A DNA stretch of 45,912 nucleotides from Phycisphaeraceae bacterium (GTDB lineage: Bacteria > Planctomycetota > Phycisphaerae > Phycisphaerales > Phycisphaeraceae), in the NCBI GenBank assembly GCA_029260615.1, contig JAJDCX010000066.1:1-45912 (forward strand), given 5' to 3'. A model generated the notes under the pieces. It worked only from the letters and a program-made list of their open reading frames with translations, did no database searches and was not told the DNA's origin. A program made the translations under genes and the position numbers. Below are positions 9,258 to 17,883 of this stretch, piece after piece (position 1 is the stretch's first letter; every line of letters starts with the position of its first letter).

Positions 9258-10208
9258 ATGAAGAACAAACTCATTTTCCTGATCGCCATCGCAGTCGGCA
9301 TGGTGCTGTTGGTTTACGCGGTCATGTTCCAGGTCCGCTACGACCAGGTCGCCGTCCGCACGACGTGGGACAAGGCCATCGAACCCACGCGCGACGCGGA
9401 CGGCAACATCGACCCGGACAACCCCGGGAGCCTGATCCTCAACCCGGGGTACGGCTTTAAGTGGCCCTCACCGATCCAGAAGGTCCGGGTGTATTCCAAG
9501 AAGGTGCAGCTTCTGGAGGACCAATCGATTGAGCTTCAGACCGCCGACGGGTACGCGGTGATTATCAAGTTGTACATGGCCTGGCGTATCGAAGACCCGT
9601 ACGCATTCTTCCTGCTGCTCAAGACCGAGGACAAGGCGAGGGAACAGCTCACCGATATGTTCAGCGAACTAGAAGCGGTCATCTCGACCTACCGATTCGA
9701 TCAACTGGTCAACACTGACCCGAGCAAGATCATGCTCGAAGAGATCGAACAGAAGGGTTTGGAGCAGCTTCGGCAGAGACTCAACGCGATCGACCCCGGT
9801 TATGGGATCAAGGTCGAGCGGGTGGGTATCAGGCGGATTGTCCTCCCGGAAGACACGACGCAGAAGGTGTTTGAGCGGATGGCCAAGACCCGTGAGTTGT
9901 TGGCCGAGCGTGCCCGGTCCGAGGGTGACGCGGAGGCGAAGAACATCATCAGCCAGGCCGAGACCGCCAAGCGGCGTATCCTCGCGTTTGCCCAGCGCCG
10001 GGCGCAGGCAATCCGTGATGAAGGCAACCGTGAGGCGGCGCAGTATTTCAGCGCCTTCCGCGAAGACCCGGACTTCGCCATATTCCAGAGGCAGATCGAG
10101 GCCTTGCAGCTGATGCTGGCTCACAATACGACGTTTGTTTTAGATGCCAACCAGCTCTGGTTCCTAAGCCCTTTGAATGGCGAGACACCGGATCAACCCA
10201 AGCGTTAA
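9258..10208 (+). CDS. SPFH/band-7 protein, HflC-like
   Basis: A 316-residue protein with one N-terminal membrane anchor (LIFLIAIAVGMVLLVYAVMF) followed by a complete band-7 domain: VRYDQVAVRTTW, then NPGYGFKWPSPIQKV and the middle segment TADGYAVIIKLYMAWRI. It continues into a helical C-terminal half with the HflC-like signature ERARSEGDAEAKNIISQAE. The ATG at 9258 follows TTGGAGA by about 11 bases; the frame extends 24 codons upstream but those are Arg-rich and unlike the family. It lies 99 bases after the preceding SPFH gene and 71 before the next, so the three are probably co-transcribed. It would act in the inner membrane as part of a multimeric ring or cage with its two neighbours; that assembly is inferred from known HflK-HflC complexes. 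Confidence 0.9.
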   Translation: MKNKLIFLIAIAVGMVLLVYAVMFQVRYDQVAVRTTWDKAIEPTRDADGNIDPDNPGSLILNPGYGFKWPSPIQKVRVYSKKVQLLEDQSIELQTADGYAVIIKLYMAWRIEDPYAFFLLLKTEDKAREQLTDMFSELEAVISTYRFDQLVNTDPSKIMLEEIEQKGLEQLRQRLNAIDPGYGIKVERVGIRRIVLPEDTTQKVFERMAKTRELLAERARSEGDAEAKNIISQAETAKRRILAFAQRRAQAIRDEGNREAAQYFSAFREDPDFAIFQRQIEALQLMLAHNTTFVLDANQLWFLSPLNGETPDQPKR

Positions 10209-10279
10209 ACCCTGGGCATCGGTGCCCGAGCTTTGGACCCTGACTAAACCGATCCGCGACATGAATGTGAAATAAGCCC

Positions 10280-11614
10280 ATGGCCGAGAAGATTAAAAAC
10301 CCGTTCATCCACTCGCACGACGACGACTGCGACCACGATCACCACCACGATCACGAGCCGTTCGAGCCTGCCGATCCTGCGCAGAAGTCGCTGGCCGACG
10401 CCATGCGTGTCAGCTTTATGATCCTTAAGGTCATCATGGTTGCGATGCTGGTCTTCTATGCGTCCACGGGGATCTTTACGGTCGAACCCCAACAGAAAGT
10501 GGTCCGCTTGCAGTTTGGCAAGATCATCGGCGAGGGTGATGGGCAGGTGTACGACCAGGGCTGGTACCTCGGCTGGCCTTACCCCGTTGAAGAGAAAGTC
10601 GTCGTCCCGATCACGGAACAATCGGTGTCGATCTCACGCGCCTTCTGGCATGAGCCCGCCGCCGTGAGGACCGGCCTGCCGCGAGGCGGGCCCCTGAATC
10701 CTGAGAAGGACGGGTCGCTTCTGACCGGTGACGCGAGCATCGTCCACGGCCGGTTCGAGGTCTACTACAGCATCGACAATGTCATCGACTTTGTCGAGAA
10801 CGTTGGGATGATGCCCAGGCCCGAGGAGATGAGCGCTGCAGATAGTTTGGTTACCAACGTTGCCGAGCAAGGGATCGTCTTCGCGGCCGCCCAGATCAAG
10901 GCCGATGATTTCATTAATGGGCAGTTCAACCGATCCGCCGCGAAGGGTCGCATGCAAGAGGTGCTGGATGAGCTCAACGCCGGGATTAAGATCGTCAGGC
11001 TGGTGATGGACGACAGTGAGGCGCCGCTGGCGGTACGTCCGGCGTACAACCTGGTGACCAATGCCGAGAGTGAGCGGGGCCAGAAGATCAGCGCCGCGCG
11101 TCAGCAGCGGACCAACCTATTGAACGAGGCCGCTGGGGAAGCGCACGACGAGTTGTTCGCATTGGTCAGGGAGTACGAACTGGCGCAGTCCGTGGGTAAC
11201 ACGGATGCTGCTGAGGCCTCAGCGCAACAGATTGATGGTGCGTTTGATCGGCTGCGTATGCCCGCGGGATTAGGCGGGTCTGCGATCGGCGGTGAGGCGT
11301 CACGGTTGATCAGCGAGGCAAACACCTACCGCACGGAAACGGTGGAACGGGTCAAGTCTGAGGCTAATAGTTTCCGCACGCTGTTAGGCAAGTACCGCGA
11401 GGCCCCCGAGCTTTTCGCCAGCCGGGAGTGGCAGCAGGCGCGCGAAGCGATCTTCACCGGCGATGTCGAGACCATCTACAACAACAGCGGTCAGTTGTAC
11501 CTGGAACTGAACACCGACCCCGAGTTAAACCGTAAGCGTGAGAAGGATCGGCTTGAAAAAGCCGAGCGGGATGAGCAGGCCGCACTGAACACCTTATATG
11601 GGGTGAACCCTTAG
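10280..11614 (+). CDS. SPFH/band-7 protein, HflK-like, with a His/Asp-rich N-terminus
   Basis: A 444-residue protein. Residues 10-26 form an extremely acidic and His-rich stretch (IHSHDDDCDHDHHHDHE), followed by one membrane helix (about 46-66) and a band-7 domain beginning FTVEPQQKVVRLQFGKI with YDQGWYLGWPYPVEEK. A long helical region with Ala, Glu and Arg repeats then extends to the C-terminus. HflK proteins often carry a low-complexity cytoplasmic N-terminus, but a metal-ligand-like cluster of His and Asp is not usual. It is the third SPFH gene in a row, followed after 50 bases by an ABC ATPase gene. The His/Asp stretch could bind Zn, Ni or Cu; this has not been tested. Confidence 0.88.
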   Translation: MAEKIKNPFIHSHDDDCDHDHHHDHEPFEPADPAQKSLADAMRVSFMILKVIMVAMLVFYASTGIFTVEPQQKVVRLQFGKIIGEGDGQVYDQGWYLGWPYPVEEKVVVPITEQSVSISRAFWHEPAAVRTGLPRGGPLNPEKDGSLLTGDASIVHGRFEVYYSIDNVIDFVENVGMMPRPEEMSAADSLVTNVAEQGIVFAAAQIKADDFINGQFNRSAAKGRMQEVLDELNAGIKIVRLVMDDSEAPLAVRPAYNLVTNAESERGQKISAARQQRTNLLNEAAGEAHDELFALVREYELAQSVGNTDAAEASAQQIDGAFDRLRMPAGLGGSAIGGEASRLISEANTYRTETVERVKSEANSFRTLLGKYREAPELFASREWQQAREAIFTGDVETIYNNSGQLYLELNTDPELNRKREKDRLEKAERDEQAALNTLYGVNP

Positions 11615-11664
11615 CCGAGGCGCCCCGATTTAGCGTCGGCCCGGACAAGAGGGCAGGAACTGTC

Positions 11665-12897
11665 ATGAGCCAACCAGCAATCCAACAAATCGACGCCGAG
11701 AAGACACCGGTGTCGCAAGACATGGCCGTTAAATGCGTCGGGCTGAGCAAGGTGTTCAAGGACTTCTGGCTTCGCAGCCGTGTCAAGGCGGTGAACGACA
11801 TCGACCTTGAGATCCGCAAGGGAGAGGTGTTCGGCCTGCTTGGGCCTAACGGCTCGGGCAAGAGCACGACGATCAAGCTGATCCTCGGGCTGCTGCACCC
11901 GACCGCTGGGCGTATCGCGGTGTTCGGGCGGCACCCACGGGATGTTAAGAACAAGCAGCGCATCGGCTACCTCCCGGAGGAGTCGTACCTCTACCCGTTT
12001 CTTAATGCCTACGAGACGTTGGAATACTACGCACGGCTGTTCCACCAGAAGCGCGGCATCCGCAAGGGTCGTATCGAGACGCTCTTGGAGATGGTCGGGC
12101 TGCAGCACGTCGCACGCAGGCCGATCGGCGAATACTCCAAGGGCATGCAGCGGAAGATCGGGCTGGCGCAGGCGTTGATTAACGACCCCGACTTATTGAT
12201 CCTCGACGAGCCGACCTCCGGGATGGACCCGATCGCCACCGCGGATGTGAAGCGTGTCATCGTAAACCTCGCCGAGCGCGGCAAAACAATCCTGTTGTGC
12301 TCGCACCTGTTGTCTGATGTCGAAGATGTCACCGACCGCGTCGCGATCATGTACGGCGGGAAGGTCCGACGACACGGGCAGATCGACGATCTGCTTGAAC
12401 AGCACGACAGGACGTTGATCTCTACGCCCGCGCTGGATGCGCAGGGTGAGGAGCGCGTTATCCAGGCGTTGGAATCACAGGGCATCTGCGATACCGCCAT
12501 CACCCGGCCCCGACAGAAACTTGAGACACTGTTCCTGAACATCGTCGCCGAGGCGCAGGCCGCCGGCGCTGCGACTAGTGGTGCCCAGTCCGGCGGGAAG
12601 ATCGCTGACTTCCTGGCAACCGGCGCGGACACGGGCGGTGACGCAGTGATCGAGCAGTTGGTCACCATGCGTTCCAAGGGTTCCGATGTCGAACACCCAT
12701 CCGATACTGAATTGGCACGTGATGAATCCAAAGCACACGAAGAACAGGTCATCGGTTCGCTAACAAGCGGCGCGGATGCGCCGGTTCCGGAGGCTTCACA
12801 CCCCTCGAGGACACCCCCTCCCCAGGAACAAACCGACACCGGTCTGATCGACTCGCTGATCCAGAAGAAAGACAAGCGGGACCCACCCAAACCCTGA
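11665..12897 (+). CDS. ABC transporter ATP-binding protein
   Basis: A 410-residue cytoplasmic ATPase of the ABC-2 exporter (CcmA/NatA) type. The motifs are Walker A GPNGSGKST, signature YSKGMQRKIGLAQ, Walker B LLILDEPTSGMD and the switch His in LLCSHLL. The first about 245 residues form the nucleotide-binding domain, followed by a roughly 80-residue extension. The last about 80 residues are polar, low complexity and probably disordered, ending in Lys/Pro-rich residues. The length exceeds the usual 300-320 residues because of this tail. It precedes a permease gene by 35 bases, so the two very likely form one transporter; the divergent permease at 5771 may also use it. The substrate is unknown. 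Confidence 0.93.
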   Translation: MSQPAIQQIDAEKTPVSQDMAVKCVGLSKVFKDFWLRSRVKAVNDIDLEIRKGEVFGLLGPNGSGKSTTIKLILGLLHPTAGRIAVFGRHPRDVKNKQRIGYLPEESYLYPFLNAYETLEYYARLFHQKRGIRKGRIETLLEMVGLQHVARRPIGEYSKGMQRKIGLAQALINDPDLLILDEPTSGMDPIATADVKRVIVNLAERGKTILLCSHLLSDVEDVTDRVAIMYGGKVRRHGQIDDLLEQHDRTLISTPALDAQGEERVIQALESQGICDTAITRPRQKLETLFLNIVAEAQAAGAATSGAQSGGKIADFLATGADTGGDAVIEQLVTMRSKGSDVEHPSDTELARDESKAHEEQVIGSLTSGADAPVPEASHPSRTPPPQEQTDTGLIDSLIQKKDKRDPPKP

Positions 12898-12932
12898 CCA
12901 CGCCAGGCCGAAGAGCCCAATAGGGCGAGGCC

Positions 12933-14786
12933 GTGACAGAACGACTTATGCGCAAAAGCTGGAAGATGTGGCTGATCGTGTTGCTGGCCCTGGTCGCATT
13001 GACCGAGGGTGTCGGGTTGCTGCTGGCTGCGCAGGGTTCGGACGCGCTGGCGCAGGTTGTCCGCTCGATCGGGAGGATCATCGCCAACGCCTGGGTGATC
13101 TACGGGTTGATCGTCTGGCGTGAGGAGCCCTGGGTCCGCCGGTTTGGCGTGATCCTTCTTGGGACCGCTGCGGCTCAGTTGATGGCGTTGATATTCTGGG
13201 CGCTGGGTTGGACGGACATGGTCATCGCCACCGCCGGGGCCTACGCGATGGCCCTGATTTTTTATGCCGGGCTGTGGCTGATCCGTATCTTGCTGTCGCC
13301 GGGCGTCGCGATGTTTGGCGTGGCGCGGACGTTGATCGATGAAGCGATCCGCATGAAGATCGCGTTGGTCTTCATCGTCGGGGTGGCGATCCTGATCGCG
13401 GTGTTCCCTTTTATTATCGACCAGGATGACTTCCTTAAGTACCGGATCACCTCGTTCCTGACGTGGTCGCTGATGGCGACTTCTGTGTTGCTGAGCCTGA
13501 TGACGCTGTTCCTGTCGATCGGGACGATTACCAAGGAGCAGTCGCAGCGTCAGATCTTTTTGACCCTGACCAAGCCGGTGAACCGTGCGGAGTATTTGGT
13601 TGGCAAATGGCTTGGGATATCGTTGCTGAACCTGTTGCTGTTGTCGGTGGCGGGCGCGGGGATCTATTCTTTCACGATGCTGCTGGAGGCGCAGCCGGCC
13701 CGTGACAACGCGGACCGTTTGGCGGTGCAGAGCCAGGTCCTGGTCGCCCGGCACTGGGTCGAGCCCACGCCGCCGAACCCCGGTGAGTTGCAGCAGATGT
13801 ACGACAACCTGCTGGAACGTGCCCGTGACGAAGACCCGGAGCGTTACGGCAAGCCAGGCGATCCGCCCGAGGAAGTTTCGCTGGCAGACCGGGCTGACCT
13901 GCAACAGAAGGTCATGCTCAAGTGGTTCAGCATCCCCAACCAATCGACCAAGACGTACCGTTTCAGCGGGTTGGAAAACGCCAAGCGATTCCCCCAGCCA
14001 TTGCAGCTACGTTTCAAGCCCAAGCTGGCGGGCAAATCCCTGGATGGTTTCGTGTTTTTGAGGTTGCGGGTCAACGGTCGGCCCTACAGCAAGCCGGGGA
14101 TCACCACCGCGCAGGGCCTGCTTAAGCTCGCTGAGAACAACTTCCACGTCATGGACATCGACCCGCGTGTAATCGACGAGCGCGGTGGCTTGAGCATCGA
14201 GATCACCAACCCGACCCCCGGTGGTGTCCGTCAGCCGGTGTTGAACTTTAATCCTAAAGACGGGGTCGAGCTTCTTTATCGTGTTGGCGAATTCGAGGAC
14301 AACCTCCTGCGTACGCTGTGTGTGATCTGGATGAGGCTGATCTTCCTGGCAATGCTCGGCTTGGCGGCCGGGACGTATCTGAGTTTCCCGGTCGCGTCAC
14401 TTGTCTGCATGCTGATCTACTTCACGGCGGCGGGGAACGCTTACCTGGCCGAGTCGTTGCAGCACTACGCCGCGTTCCCCAAAGACTCGCTGCCGTTCCT
14501 GGACAAAGTCCTCTGGCTGATCGCACGGGCGTTGGGGTTGTTCTCTGAAGGCAAGTACTACGACCTGTTTAAGATGCTCATAAAATTGATCGCGTCGGGC
14601 TTCATGCTGGTCGCACCATCGTTTGGTGATCTCAACCCAACGCCCCTTGTTGCCGACGGCAGGCTGGTGCCCATGGACATGGTGACCCGGGCGGTGCTCT
14701 GGTCCGGCGGGGTGTGGACCGGGGCCGTAGGGTTGGTCGGTTGGCTGATCTTCAGGGGACGAGAATTGGCGAGGGTCACGGTATGA
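12933..14786 (+). CDS. ABC-2 type transporter permease with a large extracytoplasmic domain
   Basis: A 617-residue membrane protein. About seven hydrophobic helices lie in the first 260 residues, including the loop TKEQSQRQIFLTLTKPVNR that matches the divergent permease. A soluble domain of about 190 residues follows (roughly 265-455, with beta-strand-like sequence such as LRFKPKLAGKSLDGFVFLRL), then three or four more helices. The start is taken as GTG 12933; an ATG 15 bases later is possible, and the Shine-Dalgarno sequence is weak for both. It follows the ATPase gene by 35 bases and its stop codon overlaps the next start (ATGA). The permease is therefore translated together with the 655-residue protein downstream. 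The large periplasmic domain suggests it contacts envelope partners. Confidence 0.85.
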   Translation: MTERLMRKSWKMWLIVLLALVALTEGVGLLLAAQGSDALAQVVRSIGRIIANAWVIYGLIVWREEPWVRRFGVILLGTAAAQLMALIFWALGWTDMVIATAGAYAMALIFYAGLWLIRILLSPGVAMFGVARTLIDEAIRMKIALVFIVGVAILIAVFPFIIDQDDFLKYRITSFLTWSLMATSVLLSLMTLFLSIGTITKEQSQRQIFLTLTKPVNRAEYLVGKWLGISLLNLLLLSVAGAGIYSFTMLLEAQPARDNADRLAVQSQVLVARHWVEPTPPNPGELQQMYDNLLERARDEDPERYGKPGDPPEEVSLADRADLQQKVMLKWFSIPNQSTKTYRFSGLENAKRFPQPLQLRFKPKLAGKSLDGFVFLRLRVNGRPYSKPGITTAQGLLKLAENNFHVMDIDPRVIDERGGLSIEITNPTPGGVRQPVLNFNPKDGVELLYRVGEFEDNLLRTLCVIWMRLIFLAMLGLAAGTYLSFPVASLVCMLIYFTAAGNAYLAESLQHYAAFPKDSLPFLDKVLWLIARALGLFSEGKYYDLFKMLIKLIASGFMLVAPSFGDLNPTPLVADGRLVPMDMVTRAVLWSGGVWTGAVGLVGWLIFRGRELARVTV

Positions 14787-16750
14787 CACGGGATAGCTGG
14801 GTCCAATCCGCTGCGGTCATCACGGCTGTCTTATGCGTCTTGGGATCGACGCTGCTGGTCGCGCCGATCAATCAGCAACGTATCGACCTTCAGATCGTTC
14901 ACGAGTCAAGGTTCGGTGATGCACCGGAGTATGCGGTGCTTGCTGCGTCGTTGGGTACGTTCCGCGGGCTGGCTGCGGACTTCCTTTGGTACCGTGCTGA
15001 GAAGCTTAAGAGCGAGGGCAAGCTATTTGAGGCCAACACCACCGCCGGCTGGATCACCACACTGCAGCCGCGCTTTGGGCAGGTATGGGTCTTCCAATCC
15101 TGGAACATGGCTTACAATATCTCGGTCATCACGCACACGCCCCAAGAGCGTTGGGACTGGGTCTACAAAGGTATAAAAATCCTCCGCGATGAGGGGATCG
15201 TCTACAACCCCACCAACATCGCGATTTATCGTCAGCTTGCCTGGACGTTCTTTCACAAGATCGGTCAGCGTGCTGATGACATGAACCGTTACTACAAGAT
15301 CCAACTCGCCACGGAGTGGCAGGAACTGTTAGGCAACCCGACGGAGGGTGCAACCAAGGAGGTGGCGCTTGAGCGTTTCGCACCGATCGCCGACGCCGCC
15401 GATCTGTATTTTGGGCAGACGCTTGATACAGCCAATGTACGAGACCCGTTGACACACCTGTACGAGGTCAAACCGCAGACCCGTGCGCTGGTTGCGCGGC
15501 TGCGGGAGATAGGCTACGAGCCGAATCAGGAATGTCTGCGTACGATCGGCCGGATCCTGATGTTCCAGCGCTACGCCGACCCGCGCCAGCTCGCCGGTGC
15601 CAACGGGCCATTTCTGGATGAACGCTCGAGCAAGCTGTACCCACTCTTAAGCGATCCGCAGTACACCCAGATATTCCCGGCGTTGATCCAGTTCATGCAG
15701 GCCAAGGTCCTCATTGAGGACTACCACATGGAGCCGCGTCGGATGTACAACCTGATGGAGCGGTTTGGGCCGATGGATTGGCGTCACGCGGGGAGCCACG
15801 CCTGCTACTGGGCCGCCACCGGGGTAGAGATGGCGGGTGAGCTTAAGGACAAAAACAAGATCGATGTCCTGAATACCGACCGCCAGATCATCCACGCGAT
15901 GCAGATGCTCATGAACACGGGGGCCATCAGCTTCAGCCCGTTGACCCAGCGGTACGACTCGGTCCCGGACCCCCGGTTTATTGATGCCTACGGGGACGCG
16001 ATGGTCGAAGCTAATGAGCGGCAGATTGCCATCGACTGGGCGGGCTCGGGGAACACCAAGAGCTTTGAACAGGGCCACGAAAACTTCCTCCTGCGTGCCG
16101 TCCTCTACGCCTTTCTCTACGGCGATACCGAAAAAGCCCAAGGCTACTACAAGCAGCTACGGGACCTCTACGGGAAGAAGCCTCACAACGTCTATAGCAA
16201 TCGGTACAAACAGAGCCTTGAGGAGTTGGTCATCGAGGAACTCAAGGAAGACTGGGACATGACCGACCAGGTCGCCAGGCCTTTCATCGAGTCGCTTCTG
16301 TTCAACGCCTTCCGCCAAGGCCTGGCTAACGCGCGGTACGACACCTTCCAGAACCAGCTGGAGTTGGCCCAGCAGTTTGAGAAGAAGCTTCTGGAAGAGA
16401 AGAGTTACGACAACGCCATCGCGCCCGGCGGGCAGGGCAGGCTGATCGACTGGGATAGCTTCGAGCAGCTCCTGGGCGACACCTACATCAATTACATGAC
16501 CTCCCAGCAGTTCGATCTGATCGAACGCGCCCAGGTTTATAATAATTCGCCTGTGTCTTTCCAGGTTGTCGCCTACCCTCGGATCAGGGCGACGGTCGCC
16601 GAGCACGCAAAGGCTGCGGGTTACGGGCAGGTGGTCGATCGGATGTTCCCGCCACCGCCTCAGCCTGATACGGATCAGGAACAGGGCACGGCGCAGGAGC
16701 CATCCACTACCGACACGTCTTCTGGCCAGAACACCATCGAGCGGAAGTGA
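14783..16750 (+). CDS. Conserved membrane-anchored helical protein, function unknown
   Basis: A 655-residue protein whose start overlaps the preceding permease stop (ATGA at 14783), which is strong evidence for translational coupling. The N-terminus has one membrane helix (AVITAVLCVLGSTLLVAP), and the rest is helical with many Trp, Tyr and Arg residues. An LGTFRGLAADFLWYRAEKL motif follows, then repeated helical pairs resembling degenerate TPR units. The C-terminus is acidic and Gln-rich, probably disordered. I do not recognise a named family. The context (ABC permease, SPFH proteins) argues for a periplasmic accessory or scaffold protein of the transporter complex; that is inference. It converges with the mutarotase gene, with 39 bases between stops. 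Confidence 0.75.
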   Translation: MTRDSWVQSAAVITAVLCVLGSTLLVAPINQQRIDLQIVHESRFGDAPEYAVLAASLGTFRGLAADFLWYRAEKLKSEGKLFEANTTAGWITTLQPRFGQVWVFQSWNMAYNISVITHTPQERWDWVYKGIKILRDEGIVYNPTNIAIYRQLAWTFFHKIGQRADDMNRYYKIQLATEWQELLGNPTEGATKEVALERFAPIADAADLYFGQTLDTANVRDPLTHLYEVKPQTRALVARLREIGYEPNQECLRTIGRILMFQRYADPRQLAGANGPFLDERSSKLYPLLSDPQYTQIFPALIQFMQAKVLIEDYHMEPRRMYNLMERFGPMDWRHAGSHACYWAATGVEMAGELKDKNKIDVLNTDRQIIHAMQMLMNTGAISFSPLTQRYDSVPDPRFIDAYGDAMVEANERQIAIDWAGSGNTKSFEQGHENFLLRAVLYAFLYGDTEKAQGYYKQLRDLYGKKPHNVYSNRYKQSLEELVIEELKEDWDMTDQVARPFIESLLFNAFRQGLANARYDTFQNQLELAQQFEKKLLEEKSYDNAIAPGGQGRLIDWDSFEQLLGDTYINYMTSQQFDLIERAQVYNNSPVSFQVVAYPRIRATVAEHAKAAGYGQVVDRMFPPPPQPDTDQEQGTAQEPSTTDTSSGQNTIERK

Positions 16751-16789
16751 TACAGCCGATTGTGTTGTGTGTCGTAAGTGGTGTGGGTG

Positions 16790-17677
16790 CTACAGGCCCG
16801 CCACACGGATGGTTGCGTTCATCTCATGCACGCCGTCGGGCAAAAGGGTGACCGCGTTGGGGCCGGCGTTGGCGGTTTCGATGCACGCCATCTTTATCCA
16901 GTCGTCATCGCCCATGTCGCGCATCGCCTTGGATTTGTCCGGCCAGGGGTTCCAGATGACGGTGCTGTTGGACCCGGATTTATCGACCGTGATACGTCGG
17001 CCAAGCAGGGGGTCGGTCAAGATGCAACTGGATTGCGTATCCAGGTACACCCGGTCGGTCTCGCCTTGAAAACAGATGGGTTGGTCGCCCTGGGTTTTGC
17101 GTTTTTGCCCATCGACTTTGTCGAGGTAGTCAATGCCCGATAGACCTGTGATCCCTATGCGTCTGGCATCTGCTACGGCGAGGTAGGTGTGTAACGCGGC
17201 CTCGAAAGTTGCGGGTGAATCCGATATGTTTTTAATAGCCAACGACAGGGAGAGTTCGGTTCCAAACGTCACACGGTAACTGACGCGGTAGGGTTCGAAC
17301 ACGGCGCCGAGTTGTAGTATGAGGGCGTCTTCTTCTTCTTGGACTTCTGCCAGCTCCCAAGTTGTGATTCTTGCCGGGCCGTGCGATGGGGCAGAGGTGT
17401 CGGTTGGGTGAGGCCCGAACCAGGGGAAACACACGGGGACGCCGCCTCGGATCGCTTTTCCTTGCCCGTATTCTGACGACTTGCTGACAAACAGCACCGG
17501 CTCGTGCCCGGCAGGTTGATAGGTGGTGGCGTGCGCGCCGTGGAGATACAGACTACCCGTGCAATCGCTTGTGGTGATTACGGCGTGTGCCAGCCCACCG
17601 CATCCGGGTTCAAATGTCAGCTTGCCGGGGATCGCGAATTGTTTGTTTAGTTGGTCGGTTGTTTGAGGTGTATCCAT
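16790..17677 (-). CDS. yeaD: D-hexose-6-phosphate mutarotase (YeaD-like)
   Basis: A 295-residue cytosolic enzyme that interconverts alpha and beta anomers of hexose 6-phosphates, feeding glycolysis and sugar phosphate pathways. The sequence matches the galactose-mutarotase-like fold of YeaD: LYLHGAHATTYQP near the N-terminus, GGVPVCFPWFGPH with the substrate-binding region, a catalytic His in ALHTYLAV, and the C-terminal Glu in KMACIETANAG. The length is normal for the family (about 290-300). The region WNPWPDKSKAMRDMG is the characteristic C-terminal signature. It is transcribed alone on the minus strand, converging with the SPFH/ABC cluster. The family call is confident; the exact sugar specificity is not visible. 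Confidence 0.93.
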   Translation of the reverse strand: MDTPQTTDQLNKQFAIPGKLTFEPGCGGLAHAVITTSDCTGSLYLHGAHATTYQPAGHEPVLFVSKSSEYGQGKAIRGGVPVCFPWFGPHPTDTSAPSHGPARITTWELAEVQEEEDALILQLGAVFEPYRVSYRVTFGTELSLSLAIKNISDSPATFEAALHTYLAVADARRIGITGLSGIDYLDKVDGQKRKTQGDQPICFQGETDRVYLDTQSSCILTDPLLGRRITVDKSGSNSTVIWNPWPDKSKAMRDMGDDDWIKMACIETANAGPNAVTLLPDGVHEMNATIRVAGL

Positions 17678-17883
17678 GTGTGGATTCTATCGGAAGTGTA
17701 ACCGCGGAGGCGCAGAGGGTGCGGAGCAGAGAACGAGGTATCCGCAGATTACGCCGATGACACAGATTCGGAGGCGGACGCGACAAGTCGCGGCGATTCT
17801 TATGTGTGAAACCTTACGGGGGGATAAAACCCTGCGTGATCTGCGTCACATGCCCAGTTATGCTTATTGGCGGGGGCGTCAGA
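17678..17883. repeat. Remnant of widespread intergenic repeat elements
   Basis: This gap holds an ACCGCGGAGGCGCAGAGG-like stretch (17701-17718), then CGCAGATTACGC (17743-17754) with an inverted partner GCGTGATCTGCG (17834-17845), 11 of 12 positions complementary. Similar CGCAGAGG and CGCAGATTACGCAGAT repeats are known to me from many bacterial genomes as short non-coding intergenic repeats. I infer a decayed copy; no gene is present. Confidence 0.4.

Noticed and set aside
12027..13943. 638-codon open frame on the minus strand
   Set aside because: It lies antisense to the ABC ATPase and permease, both with recognisable motifs; its sequence is Arg/Gln/His/Pro-rich without domains.
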